Assembly (NCBI RefSeq): GCF_000212375.1
Contig: NC_015501.1
Coordinates: forward strand, 806,001 to 870,000
Source: Porphyromonas asaccharolytica DSM 20707
Lineage (GTDB): Bacteria; Bacteroidota; Bacteroidia; Bacteroidales; Porphyromonadaceae
Direction of reading: 5' to 3'
Length of the DNA stretch: 64,000 bases
Shown: positions 52,309 to 61,135 of the stretch, one piece after another
Numbering within the stretch: the stretch's first letter is position 1
How the letters are laid out: each line of letters opens with the position of its first letter
Notes under the pieces: model-generated
Database searches by the model: none
What the model was told of the DNA's origin: nothing
Seen by the model: only the letters and a program-made list of their open reading frames with translations
Program-made: the position numbers and the translations under genes

Positions 52309-53652
52309 CTACTTACACTTTTCCTCACCGATAGAGGGTGGTAGGGTCATGGCGCCGTAGTTCTGTAGGAGCTTCCGCCCTACGGGACATAGCCAGCAGC
52401 GACGTGGCTCACAGTAGCTTCCGTAGAGCTCTAGGAGTGCCTGCGTGTCATAAGCACTGCGGGGGTGCAATCCTTCGTGGACGAAGCGACGCACGACGCT
52501 ATTGCGCTCTGCGGGGAGGTCGTGTGCACTCATCAGCGAGTCGCTCACTAAGGAGAGACCAAGCAGGTCACGCTCCTTCGTGAGGTAGTACTGAAGCGGT
52601 ATGACCACATTGATCGCAATGCTCTCGATGGTAGCACGTCCTATGGTGCCGAGCTGTGCATGCGACTCGCTCCCCCAGTGGTAGTGTCGCTGCCAGTAGT
52701 CGGAGGGGGTCACCATGAGTAGCTGCTCGAGATGGGCCAACGAGGATGTGCGGAGCAGCTCGCCTGGCAGATTGTCACTATGGTAGTACAGCGCTGCTAG
52801 ATAGGCAAGCCGACGATGCGGGAAGGCGCTCGGGCGCAGTCGTAGCATACGGATGGTGCCTGGCGGTAGGGGTGACAGGTGGTACTTATGTGCTAGGAAG
52901 GTAAACTCCTCTCCCAGTCGCTCCCTATACTGATCTACTTCTGGAGAGATCGGGTCACTCTCTAGCAGTCCGCCCATACCTAGGAGGAGCGCCTCGAGGG
53001 CTAGAGGCGAGCTCTTGTGCTTGAGTAGGATCGAGGGGGAGAGCCGGCGAGCGATCTGCTCGAAAGCATCGTGATTTACTTTGGCTCCTAGGTAACGCAT
53101 CAGGAAGAGGTGTGTTACCGCTGCTAGATCTCCCTTGAAAAAGCTCATCGCTGCCTCTATCTGCTGACACTTCTTGTCCAGTCGTTCATGCGTAAGCTGT
53201 GCAAACCAGTCGTCCTGCACCTCCTCGGGAAGCTGGCTACAAGCCTCCCCGCAGCGCGGTATCTGCGGAGCCTCGGTGAGTTGCTGCGCTATGGCCAGCA
53301 AGTCAGGATTGATCTGCATACGGCAGGTGATAGGCGGCGTGCCAGCCTGCAGAGAGATGGGACCATCGTCCTGCAGTACGATATGTAGCAGTACATTATT
53401 GTAAGCTGGGTCTAGCTGGTGCCCATGGCGTAGCCAGTCTGTCGTATGGCAATGTATCTCGCCATTGCCCGCCCAGGTCAGGGAGCCTATACGCAGCTTA
53501 AGATTGCTAAAGTCGGGCCCGCCATTGGTATTGTATCGTCCCGGGTCGATGACGATCGGCGTCACCCCCTCGGGGATGCAGGGGTGTGGCTCGAAGGTGA
53601 GCGACTCGTAGAGCCTATTGCCCCATATCTGGTGTAGCCACGTCTCCTGCAT
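52309..53652 (-). CDS. DUF2851 family protein
   Basis: 447 residues. The beginning MQETWLHQIWGNRLYES and DPGRYNTNGGPDFSNLKLRIG followed by GEIHCHTTDWLRHGH, and the C-terminal CEPRRCWLCPVGRKLL, are those of a Bacteroidetes-specific DUF2851 group. Function unknown. It lies 16 bp downstream of manC. Confidence 0.88.
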   Translation of the reverse strand: MQETWLHQIWGNRLYESLTFEPHPCIPEGVTPIVIDPGRYNTNGGPDFSNLKLRIGSLTWAGNGEIHCHTTDWLRHGHQLDPAYNNVLLHIVLQDDGPISLQAGTPPITCRMQINPDLLAIAQQLTEAPQIPRCGEACSQLPEEVQDDWFAQLTHERLDKKCQQIEAAMSFFKGDLAAVTHLFLMRYLGAKVNHDAFEQIARRLSPSILLKHKSSPLALEALLLGMGGLLESDPISPEVDQYRERLGEEFTFLAHKYHLSPLPPGTIRMLRLRPSAFPHRRLAYLAALYYHSDNLPGELLRTSSLAHLEQLLMVTPSDYWQRHYHWGSESHAQLGTIGRATIESIAINVVIPLQYYLTKERDLLGLSLVSDSLMSAHDLPAERNSVVRRFVHEGLHPRSAYDTQALLELYGSYCEPRRCWLCPVGRKLLQNYGAMTLPPSIGEEKCK

Positions 53653-53668
53653 CGTCTATGTGGTCAGA

Positions 53669-54757
53669 TCAGATGTAGTCCTGTCCAGCCTCTATCTCCA
53701 CATCGGTGACATAGTTCTTGATACTCTGCTCCGCCTCACGCTTGCAGATGAGCAGCACGTTGCCATGCTTAGCGATGATACAGTCGTCGACGCCTTGCAC
53801 GACTGCCAGGAGGTCTGGGTCATCGATGTAGAGGATATTATTCATCGACTCGTAGAATTGGGTCTTCTCGTGATTTGTCACATTGCCCGTCTGATCCTTG
53901 GAGCTCTGATCATAAAGAGCTCCCCAGGTGCCTAGGTCAGCCCAGCCAAAGGTCGCGGGAGTGACCAGCACATTGTCCGCTTTTTCCAAGACCCCGTAGT
54001 CGATGGATATACTAGGGCAGTATGGATAGATCTCCTCGATCGCCTCTTGCTCGCGGGCGGTACCGAAGTCGCTCGCCCGCTCGGTAAAGAGTCTGCTCAC
54101 CTCGGGCATATACTTGGCAAAAGCATCGAGGATCGTCTTGACGTGCCAGACGAACATACCACTGTTCCAGAGGAACTCGCCACAGGAGACAAATATCTCG
54201 GCCATCTCACGATTGGGCTTTTCGGTAAAGACCTTCACCTTGTGATACTGTCCGTCGAGAGGCATCTCGCTAGAGTCCACCTGTATGTACCCGTATCCCG
54301 TCTCGGGCGCTGTGGGCTTGATGCCTAGCGTCAGGAGGTAAGGGTGTAGCGCTGCAAAGCGGAGCGACTGGCTGACGGTCTGGACGAAGTTGTCCTCATT
54401 CATAATGATATGATCCGAAGCCGCCACAACGATCGAAGCCTTAGGGTCTCGCTGCTGGATATGGTAGCAGGCGTAAGCGATACATGGGGCTGTGTTGCGT
54501 CGTAAAGGCTCGGTGAGGACCTGGTCTCGCTTGAGCCCTGGAAGCTGCTCGAGAGTCAGATCGACGTAGTCGGCATGGGTGACGATGTAAATATGATCCT
54601 CAGGGACGATCCGTAGGAACCGCTTGTAAGTGTCCTGTAGGAGTGAACTTCCCGTGCCGAAGAAGTCTAGAAATTGCTTGGGTCGTGACTGACGTGAGAT
54701 AGGCCAAAAGCGACTCCCCACCCCGCCACTCATGATGACACAATAGTAATGCTCCAT
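53669..54757 (-). CDS. manC: Mannose-1-phosphate guanylyltransferase
   Basis: 362 residues. Nucleotidyltransferase signature IMSGGVGSRFWPISRQSRPKQF at the N-terminus, FTEKPNRE, GMFVWH, and the C-terminal DADLGTW-type WADLGTWGALYD. Makes GDP-mannose for LPS and capsule. Shorter than bifunctional forms, so monofunctional. Promoter at 54788-54818. Confidence 0.93.
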   Translation of the reverse strand: MEHYYCVIMSGGVGSRFWPISRQSRPKQFLDFFGTGSSLLQDTYKRFLRIVPEDHIYIVTHADYVDLTLEQLPGLKRDQVLTEPLRRNTAPCIAYACYHIQQRDPKASIVVAASDHIIMNEDNFVQTVSQSLRFAALHPYLLTLGIKPTAPETGYGYIQVDSSEMPLDGQYHKVKVFTEKPNREMAEIFVSCGEFLWNSGMFVWHVKTILDAFAKYMPEVSRLFTERASDFGTAREQEAIEEIYPYCPSISIDYGVLEKADNVLVTPATFGWADLGTWGALYDQSSKDQTGNVTNHEKTQFYESMNNILYIDDPDLLAVVQGVDDCIIAKHGNVLLICKREAEQSIKNYVTDVEIEAGQDYI

Positions 54758-54787
54758 GAGAATTGAGTTGTATTGAGTTTGCTGTTA

Positions 54788-54818
54788 CAAAGCTACTAAT
54801 AAAAAGGGTGCCACGCAA
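54788..54818 (-). promoter_or_regulatory. Promoter of manC
   Basis: Minus strand TTG (54816-54818), 20-bp spacer, TAGCTTTG (54788-54795), 31 bp before the ATG. Confidence 0.7.
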
Positions 54819-54874
54819 TGAGAGAGGCATGCTCGGCTCATGCTGCGTCAGTTGTGTCAAAGGTTACAGCATCG

Positions 54875-54950
54875 CGGTTTTTAACGGAGACGGACGCCCT
54901 CCGACTCGACACTGGCGTGCGTCCTTACAGCGGGTCACGCGTGTCGGGCG
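54875..54950. repeat. Intergenic hairpin repeat, family 2, copy d (degenerate)
   Basis: GCGTCCTTACAGCGGGTCAC and flank GCGTGT match the right arm of copies b and c, but the left arm is poorly preserved. Confidence 0.35.
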
Positions 54951-55030
54951 AACTACCTTATATAATAGAGCAAATAGCTCGGAAGGATCGTCCCATACTC
55001 ATGGGACGAATTTGTCCCACCCGCATTGGA

Positions 55031-55228
55031 ATCAAAAAATCCCCACGGAGGGATTTTCAAATCCCCAGGTAGGAATTTTGAAATATCCAGGTGGAAAAGG
55101 AAAATTCTCCACGTGGGCGTGAAATGAAACTTCGGAGGAATCAAACGATATGTCCGAGGAATTATTTCTCGCCTACGTGGAGAATAAAAAATAGCCACGT
55201 GGAGATTTCAGATTTTCCACGTGGCTAT
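55031..55228. repeat. Dispersed CACGTG-rich repeat, family 1, copy D
   Basis: About 198 bp, the longest copy: extra CCCACGG/CCCAGGT palindromes on the left, one intact GAAACTTCGGAGGAA unit and one decayed, then GCCTACGTGGAG and the closing stem. Between rodA and manC. Confidence 0.8.
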
Positions 55229-55264
55229 TGGTCTGTTGGGTCGTTCGGGGGACGGAGTTTGTGT

Positions 55265-56722
55265 CTATCGCTTGCCCGAGGCGTCGATCTTGAGGAAGAG
55301 TGCGAGCATCAGTGAGAAGCCCCAGAGCGAGGAGCCTCCATAGCTGAAGAAGGGGAGCGGGATGCCGATGACGGGCACCAGCCCCAGCACCATACCCACA
55401 TTGACCATAAGGTGAAAGAGTAGGACGCACGCTAGGCAGTACCCATAGACCCGCCCGAAGGTGGAGGGGTGTTGCTCCGCTCGCCACATGATGCGTAGGA
55501 TCATAGCGAGGAAGAGTAGAAGCAGACCGACGGATCCCGCAAAGCCTTGCTCCTCGCCGATGGTGCAGAAGATGAAATCGGTGTCTTGCTCGGGGACATA
55601 CTTGAGCTTCGTCTGGGTGCCCTGGAGGAACCCTTTGCCTGTGAGGCCGCCTGAACCGATGGCGATCTTTGCCTGATCCACATTGTACCCAGCTCCGCGT
55701 GGATCCTGCTCGATGCCGAGGGATACCGCTATACGGGTCTGCTGATGCGGTGCGAGGATGTCGTTGTAGACGTACTCTACCGAGAGCGAGAAGGCCAGCA
55801 AGCCTAAGCTGGCTAAGCCGACTAAGAGGTAGGAGCGGGAGTAATGTAGCAAAGCGCGAACGAAGCAGAAGAGGATGATGCAGCTCATCAGTACTAAGGC
55901 GACATAGCTGTAATCGATCTGCAGCCAGCGCAGAGAGATATACATACCGACGAAGTATACGGCGGTGACGATCCACAAGATGCGCCGCTCACGTGGCTTC
56001 CACCGTACGATGCTACTGAGGTAGAGGAGCGTAGCTGCTGAGATGATGCTACAGATGAGGAGCCGACTAGCGTCGGTCGCACCCCAGCTCACGTCGGCCA
56101 GCATGAGTGACACCACAAAGAGCGTCACCGCTAGCGAGGCGAGTAGAAGGAAGGCTCCTGAGAGTCCCTCACGATAGAGTGCTAAGAAGAAGGCGCAGAA
56201 GACGAGTGCCGACCCTGTCTCGCTCTGCAGGATAATGATCGCCATGGGCAAGAGGATGATCGCAAAGACCTCTAGATAGCCGCGCAGGGTGGTGAGCTTG
56301 AACTCGGGACGATTGAGCCAGTAGGCGAGCATGAGTGCGGTGCCGAGCTTGGCAAACTCAGCGGGCTGCACCCTGACGGGACCTATGACGAGCCACGAGC
56401 GGGAGCCTTTGATGTCAGGTGCCACGATAGCAGTTACGATGAGCAGGAGTATAAAGGCGATGTATAGGTATGGCGCCCCAGACTCAAAGAGATCTTCGTC
56501 GATGAGTAGCACGATCCCGCCTAGCCCCAGAGCTAGAGAGATCCATATGAGCTGCTGCATCGGTCGGCCTCCCATCTCTAGCAGATGACCCGGCGTGAAG
56601 TCGTACGTGGCGCCACAGATAGCGAGCCACCCCCCAGCTACCATCAGGAGATAGAGGATGATGAGCGGCCAGTCAAGGCGCATCAGTAGGTTGCTACGTC
56701 GCTGCTTACTAAGGTATGGCAT
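55265..56722 (-). CDS. rodA: Rod shape-determining protein RodA (SEDS glycosyltransferase)
   Basis: 485 residues, about ten transmembrane helices. WLVIGPVRVQPAEFAKLGTAL is the SEDS signature, with GSGGLTGKGFLQGTQTKLKYVPEQDTDFIF and a C-terminal GIPLPFFSYGGSS. Peptidoglycan polymerase partnered with PBP2, whose gene ends 15 bp upstream. Contains an insertion of several extra helices compared with E. coli RodA (370 residues). Confidence 0.95.
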   Translation of the reverse strand: MPYLSKQRRSNLLMRLDWPLIILYLLMVAGGWLAICGATYDFTPGHLLEMGGRPMQQLIWISLALGLGGIVLLIDEDLFESGAPYLYIAFILLLIVTAIVAPDIKGSRSWLVIGPVRVQPAEFAKLGTALMLAYWLNRPEFKLTTLRGYLEVFAIILLPMAIIILQSETGSALVFCAFFLALYREGLSGAFLLLASLAVTLFVVSLMLADVSWGATDASRLLICSIISAATLLYLSSIVRWKPRERRILWIVTAVYFVGMYISLRWLQIDYSYVALVLMSCIILFCFVRALLHYSRSYLLVGLASLGLLAFSLSVEYVYNDILAPHQQTRIAVSLGIEQDPRGAGYNVDQAKIAIGSGGLTGKGFLQGTQTKLKYVPEQDTDFIFCTIGEEQGFAGSVGLLLLFLAMILRIMWRAEQHPSTFGRVYGYCLACVLLFHLMVNVGMVLGLVPVIGIPLPFFSYGGSSLWGFSLMLALFLKIDASGKR

Positions 56723-56737
56723 GCTGCTTGTTGGTTC

Positions 56738-58594
56738 TTAGGTGTCGTGTGTGTAGAAGATCTTCTGTCGGCTGATCTGCTCCACAATGGCTTGAGAAGT
56801 CCCTGAGAGCTCGCCATCACGTAGGTAGTACTCCATCATGACGCGCCCGATAGGTACGCCGTATATGGCTCCGAAGCCGCCGTTCTCAACATAGACGCTG
56901 ATCGCCACTTTGGGGTCTTCGAGAGGAGCAAAGCCGATGAAGGCGGAGTGGTCTTTGCCAAAGCGGTTTTCGGCTGTACCGGTCTTACCGCATACGTTGA
57001 TTTCGCCTGGAGCAAAGTTAGCCCGACGACAAGTGCCCGCTAGGACGGCGCCGTGCATCCCCTGTGCGATCTCCTCCCAGTAACCTGGCGAGACGATCGT
57101 ATGGTGCGGTGTCCTATAAATGGAGTCTAGTGGGGAGTGCTCGATCTTGCGGACGACATGGGGCTTGTAGTAGTACCCTCTATTGGCGATGGTAGCTGCG
57201 AGGTTTGCCATCTGGAGGGGGGTGAGCAGCACCTCGCCCTGACCGATGGAGAGGGAGATGATGGTGGAGGAGTTCCAGCGTCGATAGACGCGATCGTAGA
57301 CGGAGCTATTGGGTATGAAGCCACGGTTCTCGCCCGCTAGGTCGACGCCAAGCTTGTAGCCGAAGCCAAAGTCTACCATATAGTCTCGCCACTTATTGAG
57401 CGCATCCTGCACGCTGGGGTAGCGTGTGCGATCGTCTAGTAGGAAGTGCAGTCCCCAGCAGAAGTAAGCGTTGCAAGAGGTGGTTAGCGCACTGCGCAGA
57501 TTGAGCGGGGAGGCATGACCGTGGCAGGCGGGACGTCCTCGCATACGAGGATACCCATGAGCACAGGAGAGGAGCGTGGAGGGGGTGACGAGATGCTCCT
57601 GAAGCATCAAGGCGCCCATGGCGGGCTTGAAGGTAGAGCCGGGGGGGTAGGTACCCATGATGGCTCGGTTGAAGAGAGGCTTGCCCTCCTGTAGGACTAG
57701 CTGCTGGTGTGCCTTGCCTAAGCTCTTGCCTTGCAGCAGGCGCACGTCGTAGGAGGGTGAAGAGACGAGACAGAGCACTTCGCCACTCTTGGGCTCGATC
57801 ATGACGATAGCACCACGCTTGCCCTGCAGGAGCTTTTCGCCTAGGCTCTGCAAACCTATGTCGATGCTGAGGGTCAGATCTTCGCCAGGTATCGCCTCGA
57901 TGTCGTCAGCACCATCGTTGTAGCTCCCCTGGATCCTACCACGGGCGTCTCGGAGCAGGAGGTTGACACCATTGCGCCCTCGTAAGATGCTGTCGTAGGT
58001 GCGCTCGACGCCACTCTTGCCTACATATTGTCCGAGAGCGAGGGTACTATCGGCTTTGAGCTCCTCGGGACTGGACTCGCCTAGGTATCCGAGTAGCAGT
58101 GCGGCATTGGGCTGGTCGGAGCGACGTACAGCGCGGGGACGAAGTGTGAAGCCTGGTAGACGGAAGAGCTGCTCCTGTATGAAACCCGCCTCTTCGCTGG
58201 TGAGCTGTGACCAGAAGAGTTGCGGAGTAAAGGGCGAGTAGCCGGGATTGATCGAGCGATCCCGCAGTGCCGTCATGCGATCCTTGAGCTCGAGCTCGGA
58301 GGTGTGGAGGAGGCTGGACAGTAGGGGCATGTCGAGGGTGTCGGCGAGCTCTTTTGTAGTGACGAGGAGGTCGTAGGCTGGCTCGTTGTAGACGAGTAGT
58401 GTCCCTTTGCGGTCATAGATGACGCCTCGGTCAGGGAAGATGACCTCTTCATAAAGAGCATTGCGCATAGCGCGCTCTTTGTACTCTGAGCTTACGAGCT
58501 GCAGATAGCCGAGCCGTATGACATATAGCACCACGATGCTTATAGCGATCATCGGGAGGACGGCGATGCGTAGTCGATGGCGTGAACGCTCCAT
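56738..58594 (-). CDS. mrdA: Penicillin-binding protein 2 (transpeptidase)
   Basis: 618 residues. N-terminal transmembrane helix, dimerisation region, transpeptidase motifs: GTYPPGSTFKPAMG (Ser-x-x-Lys, with STFK near residue 319), SCN near 372, and KTGTAE near 528. Crosslinks wall made by RodA. In operon with mreCD upstream. Confidence 0.96.
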   Translation of the reverse strand: MERSRHRLRIAVLPMIAISIVVLYVIRLGYLQLVSSEYKERAMRNALYEEVIFPDRGVIYDRKGTLLVYNEPAYDLLVTTKELADTLDMPLLSSLLHTSELELKDRMTALRDRSINPGYSPFTPQLFWSQLTSEEAGFIQEQLFRLPGFTLRPRAVRRSDQPNAALLLGYLGESSPEELKADSTLALGQYVGKSGVERTYDSILRGRNGVNLLLRDARGRIQGSYNDGADDIEAIPGEDLTLSIDIGLQSLGEKLLQGKRGAIVMIEPKSGEVLCLVSSPSYDVRLLQGKSLGKAHQQLVLQEGKPLFNRAIMGTYPPGSTFKPAMGALMLQEHLVTPSTLLSCAHGYPRMRGRPACHGHASPLNLRSALTTSCNAYFCWGLHFLLDDRTRYPSVQDALNKWRDYMVDFGFGYKLGVDLAGENRGFIPNSSVYDRVYRRWNSSTIISLSIGQGEVLLTPLQMANLAATIANRGYYYKPHVVRKIEHSPLDSIYRTPHHTIVSPGYWEEIAQGMHGAVLAGTCRRANFAPGEINVCGKTGTAENRFGKDHSAFIGFAPLEDPKVAISVYVENGGFGAIYGVPIGRVMMEYYLRDGELSGTSQAIVEQISRQKIFYTHDT

Positions 58595-58605
58595 ATATTT
58601 ATCCG

Positions 58606-59124
58606 CTAGCTCTGATGCCGTGGCAGGTGCTCGAGGAAGAGCATCTGCAGGATCATCACGATGAGATAGGTCAGGAGCATACTACTACCCATCCTGAGAA
58701 AGTAATAGCCCCAGTCGAAGCCGCGCAGTGAGTCTAGCGTGAAGAGGACAAACTGATGGATCGCGACCATCTCTAGGATAACGAGCCAGATGCCCCAACC
58801 ATGTATGCGCATGGAAGGAGCGCGGCGTAAGTTGCTCTCGACATCTACGGCAGGAGCTAGGAGGTAGTTGCGTAGGAAGCCGACGAGCGTCAAGGAGGCC
58901 ATGTGTAGCCCTGGGGTGCCACTGAGGAGATCGACGGAGAGTCCGACGAGTGCTCCGACGAGTGTGAGCCACTCTCGCGGAGTATCTACGCTAAAGAGTA
59001 GTAGCGCAAAGAGATAGACCGACGGGGTCGCATAGCGAAAGAGCTGTATGTAGTTAAAGACCTCGACCTGTAGCAGTACTAGCAGTACGATGCCTAGGGT
59101 GGTCCATATCATTTGTAGTCTCAT
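58606..59124 (-). CDS. mreD: Rod shape-determining protein MreD
   Basis: 172 residues with five hydrophobic helices; TPSVYLFALLLFSVDTPREW and LVGFLRNYLLAP are the usual MreD features. Inner-membrane link between MreC and the wall synthases. Overlaps mreC by 4 bp. Confidence 0.85.
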   Translation of the reverse strand: MRLQMIWTTLGIVLLVLLQVEVFNYIQLFRYATPSVYLFALLLFSVDTPREWLTLVGALVGLSVDLLSGTPGLHMASLTLVGFLRNYLLAPAVDVESNLRRAPSMRIHGWGIWLVILEMVAIHQFVLFTLDSLRGFDWGYYFLRMGSSMLLTYLIVMILQMLFLEHLPRHQS

Positions 59125-60050
59125 AGATCCTCTTTGCTCTCTGGCTTCTCTTGGTTCTTGGGCTTCTCTTGGTTCTTGGGCTCCTCTAGGTTCTTAGGTT
59201 CCTCTAGATTGATCGTATAGCCACCCGTTATCACATAGACGTGGTGTAGCTGCCCGAAGTCTGTCGCGAGAAGCACAGGGAGCTCCTTGCGATAGGTCAG
59301 GGGCGTACCCTCAGCGCCTTCGCCCTCTAGTCTGCCGATCACCATGCCTGGCGGAAAGATCGCAGAGTAGCCACTCGTCACGAGCGTGTCCCCGACGGCT
59401 AGATGCGCATGCTTGGGCAAGCCCCGCACGATGCTCTCCGAGGGAGAGAGCTTTTGTCGCCACGAGAGATTTCCCACATGCCTTTCGCGTAGTGTCATAC
59501 AGCTGAGGGTCAGGCTCTCGTTGATGAGCGGTACGACCGTAGCGTAGCGAGCCCCTACCTGAGCAACGATGCCTACGACACCGCTCTGGGAGACGACCCC
59601 CATATTGGGCTTGATGCCGTCACGAGCGCCACGATCTATGGTCATCATATTGTTTGCCTTGAGATAGGTCAAGCTGACGACCCGTGCCGTCACAAAGGTA
59701 AAGCTAGGCTCCTCCCGCACGATGGTGTCTAAGGTGTCTAAAGGTGTCAGCACCTGTGGTACGACGGTGTCTGCGAGGAAGTATTCGAACTGCCTCTGCA
59801 GGGAGAGGTAGCGCCCTTCGAGCGCTGCCAGCTGTGCCGTGAGCTGTTGGTTCTGCTGCTGTAGCGATAAGTAGGAGCGCCAGCGTGACCCCTCGGTATG
59901 AATCCTCCCCACGACAGACGAACTGGCAGCCGCTCCCACGAATGAGTGGTAGAGACTGCCATGAAAGAGTAGGAGCAAGGCGACCGCCTCACACACCACT
60001 AGGAGCACCCAGTGCAGGTTCGCACGAAGGAGTTCGAGGAGACGACGCAT
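59121..60050 (-). CDS. mreC: Rod shape-determining protein MreC, with repetitive C-terminal tail
   Basis: 309 residues. Transmembrane helix (10-35), coiled coil (55-95), beta-domain with RGARDGIKPNMGVVS and SGYSAIFPPGMVIGRLEGE. The last 30 residues are a low-complexity EEPKN/QEKPKN tail from an 18-bp repeat (59144-59210). Scaffold for the elongasome. Confidence 0.92.
   Translation of the reverse strand: MRRLLELLRANLHWVLLVVCEAVALLLLFHGSLYHSFVGAAASSSVVGRIHTEGSRWRSYLSLQQQNQQLTAQLAALEGRYLSLQRQFEYFLADTVVPQVLTPLDTLDTIVREEPSFTFVTARVVSLTYLKANNMMTIDRGARDGIKPNMGVVSQSGVVGIVAQVGARYATVVPLINESLTLSCMTLRERHVGNLSWRQKLSPSESIVRGLPKHAHLAVGDTLVTSGYSAIFPPGMVIGRLEGEGAEGTPLTYRKELPVLLATDFGQLHHVYVITGGYTINLEEPKNLEEPKNQEKPKNQEKPESKEDL
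59144..59210. repeat. 18-bp coding tandem repeat in mreC
   Basis: About four units encoding LEEPKN, LEEPKN, QEKPKN and QEKPES-like hexapeptides near the C-terminus of MreC. Confidence 0.65.
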
Positions 60051-60088
60051 GGTTATCTCTTATTGCTATAGTGCCACGTGACTACCCT

Positions 60089-61111
60089 CTAGTGAATGAG
60101 AAAGTTGTAACTATCTACATTCTTGAGCGCCTTGTCGGTACCCATAGCCACAGCGCGTAGTGGATCCTCGGGGACGTTGAACTGTATCGCGAAGCGACGT
60201 GTCAGTCTATCCGCCAGACCACGCAGGAGTGCACCACCGCCTGTCAGGGAAATACCGTTTTGCGTTACATCGGAGTAGAGCTCAGGAGGCGTACTCTCTA
60301 GTGTCTTGAGGATAGCGCTCTCGATCTTGACTATAGACTTGTCGAGACACTGAGCGATCTCCTGATAGGAGACGCTGATCTGTCGTGGCAGAGAGTCCAT
60401 CAGGTCGGCACTCGTGACGATAAAGTCTTCGGGAGCGTTGTCTAGCTCAGCGAGAGCACTACCTACCTCGATCTTGATCTGCTCTGCGGTACGCTCACCG
60501 ACACGTACATTGTGCTTCTGGCGCATGTACTCCATAATGTCGTGGGTGAACTCGTCACCGGCTACACGTATCGACTGCTTGGAGGAGATACCACCGAGCG
60601 AGATGACAGCTATCTCGGTCGTACCACCGCCTATGTCGACTACCATGTTGCCCTCAGGGGCGAGGACATCTATGCCGATGCCTATAGCGGCAGCCATCGA
60701 CTCATAGAGCATATAGACGTCACGACCGCCAGCGTGCTCGCTCGAGTCCTTGACGGCGCGTATCTCTACTTCAGTACTGCCCGAGGGTACACTGACTACC
60801 ATACGTAGTGAGGGGGAGAAGAGCGAGTGCGATTTCTTATTGATCTGCTTGACCATACCTCGGATCATCTTCTCGGCTGCGTCAAAGTCCGCTATGACGC
60901 CATCTCTGAGAGGACGCACCGAGCGAATGTACTCGTGTCCCTTCTCATAGATCTCTCGCGCCTTCGTACCCACGGCAATCACCTCGTCGTTGCGCCGATC
61001 GAAAGCGATGACACTAGGCTCATCGAAAACGATCTTCCCATCCTTCATTATAATCGTATTAGCTGTGCCGAGGTCAATAGCTAATTCTTGTCGTAGTTTG
61101 AATAGTCCCAT
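60089..61111 (-). CDS. mreB: Rod shape-determining protein MreB (actin-like)
   Basis: 340 residues. Phosphate-1 DLGTANTII (14-22), phosphate-2 VVDIGGGTTEIAV, adenosine loop GGGALLRGLADRL. Forms filaments at the inner membrane that guide wall synthesis. Follows purH by 24 bp; first of mreBCD-mrdA-rodA. Confidence 0.98.
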   Translation of the reverse strand: MGLFKLRQELAIDLGTANTIIMKDGKIVFDEPSVIAFDRRNDEVIAVGTKAREIYEKGHEYIRSVRPLRDGVIADFDAAEKMIRGMVKQINKKSHSLFSPSLRMVVSVPSGSTEVEIRAVKDSSEHAGGRDVYMLYESMAAAIGIGIDVLAPEGNMVVDIGGGTTEIAVISLGGISSKQSIRVAGDEFTHDIMEYMRQKHNVRVGERTAEQIKIEVGSALAELDNAPEDFIVTSADLMDSLPRQISVSYQEIAQCLDKSIVKIESAILKTLESTPPELYSDVTQNGISLTGGGALLRGLADRLTRRFAIQFNVPEDPLRAVAMGTDKALKNVDSYNFLIH

Positions 61112-61135
61112 ATATTGTTTGGTTGTGACTAATGA

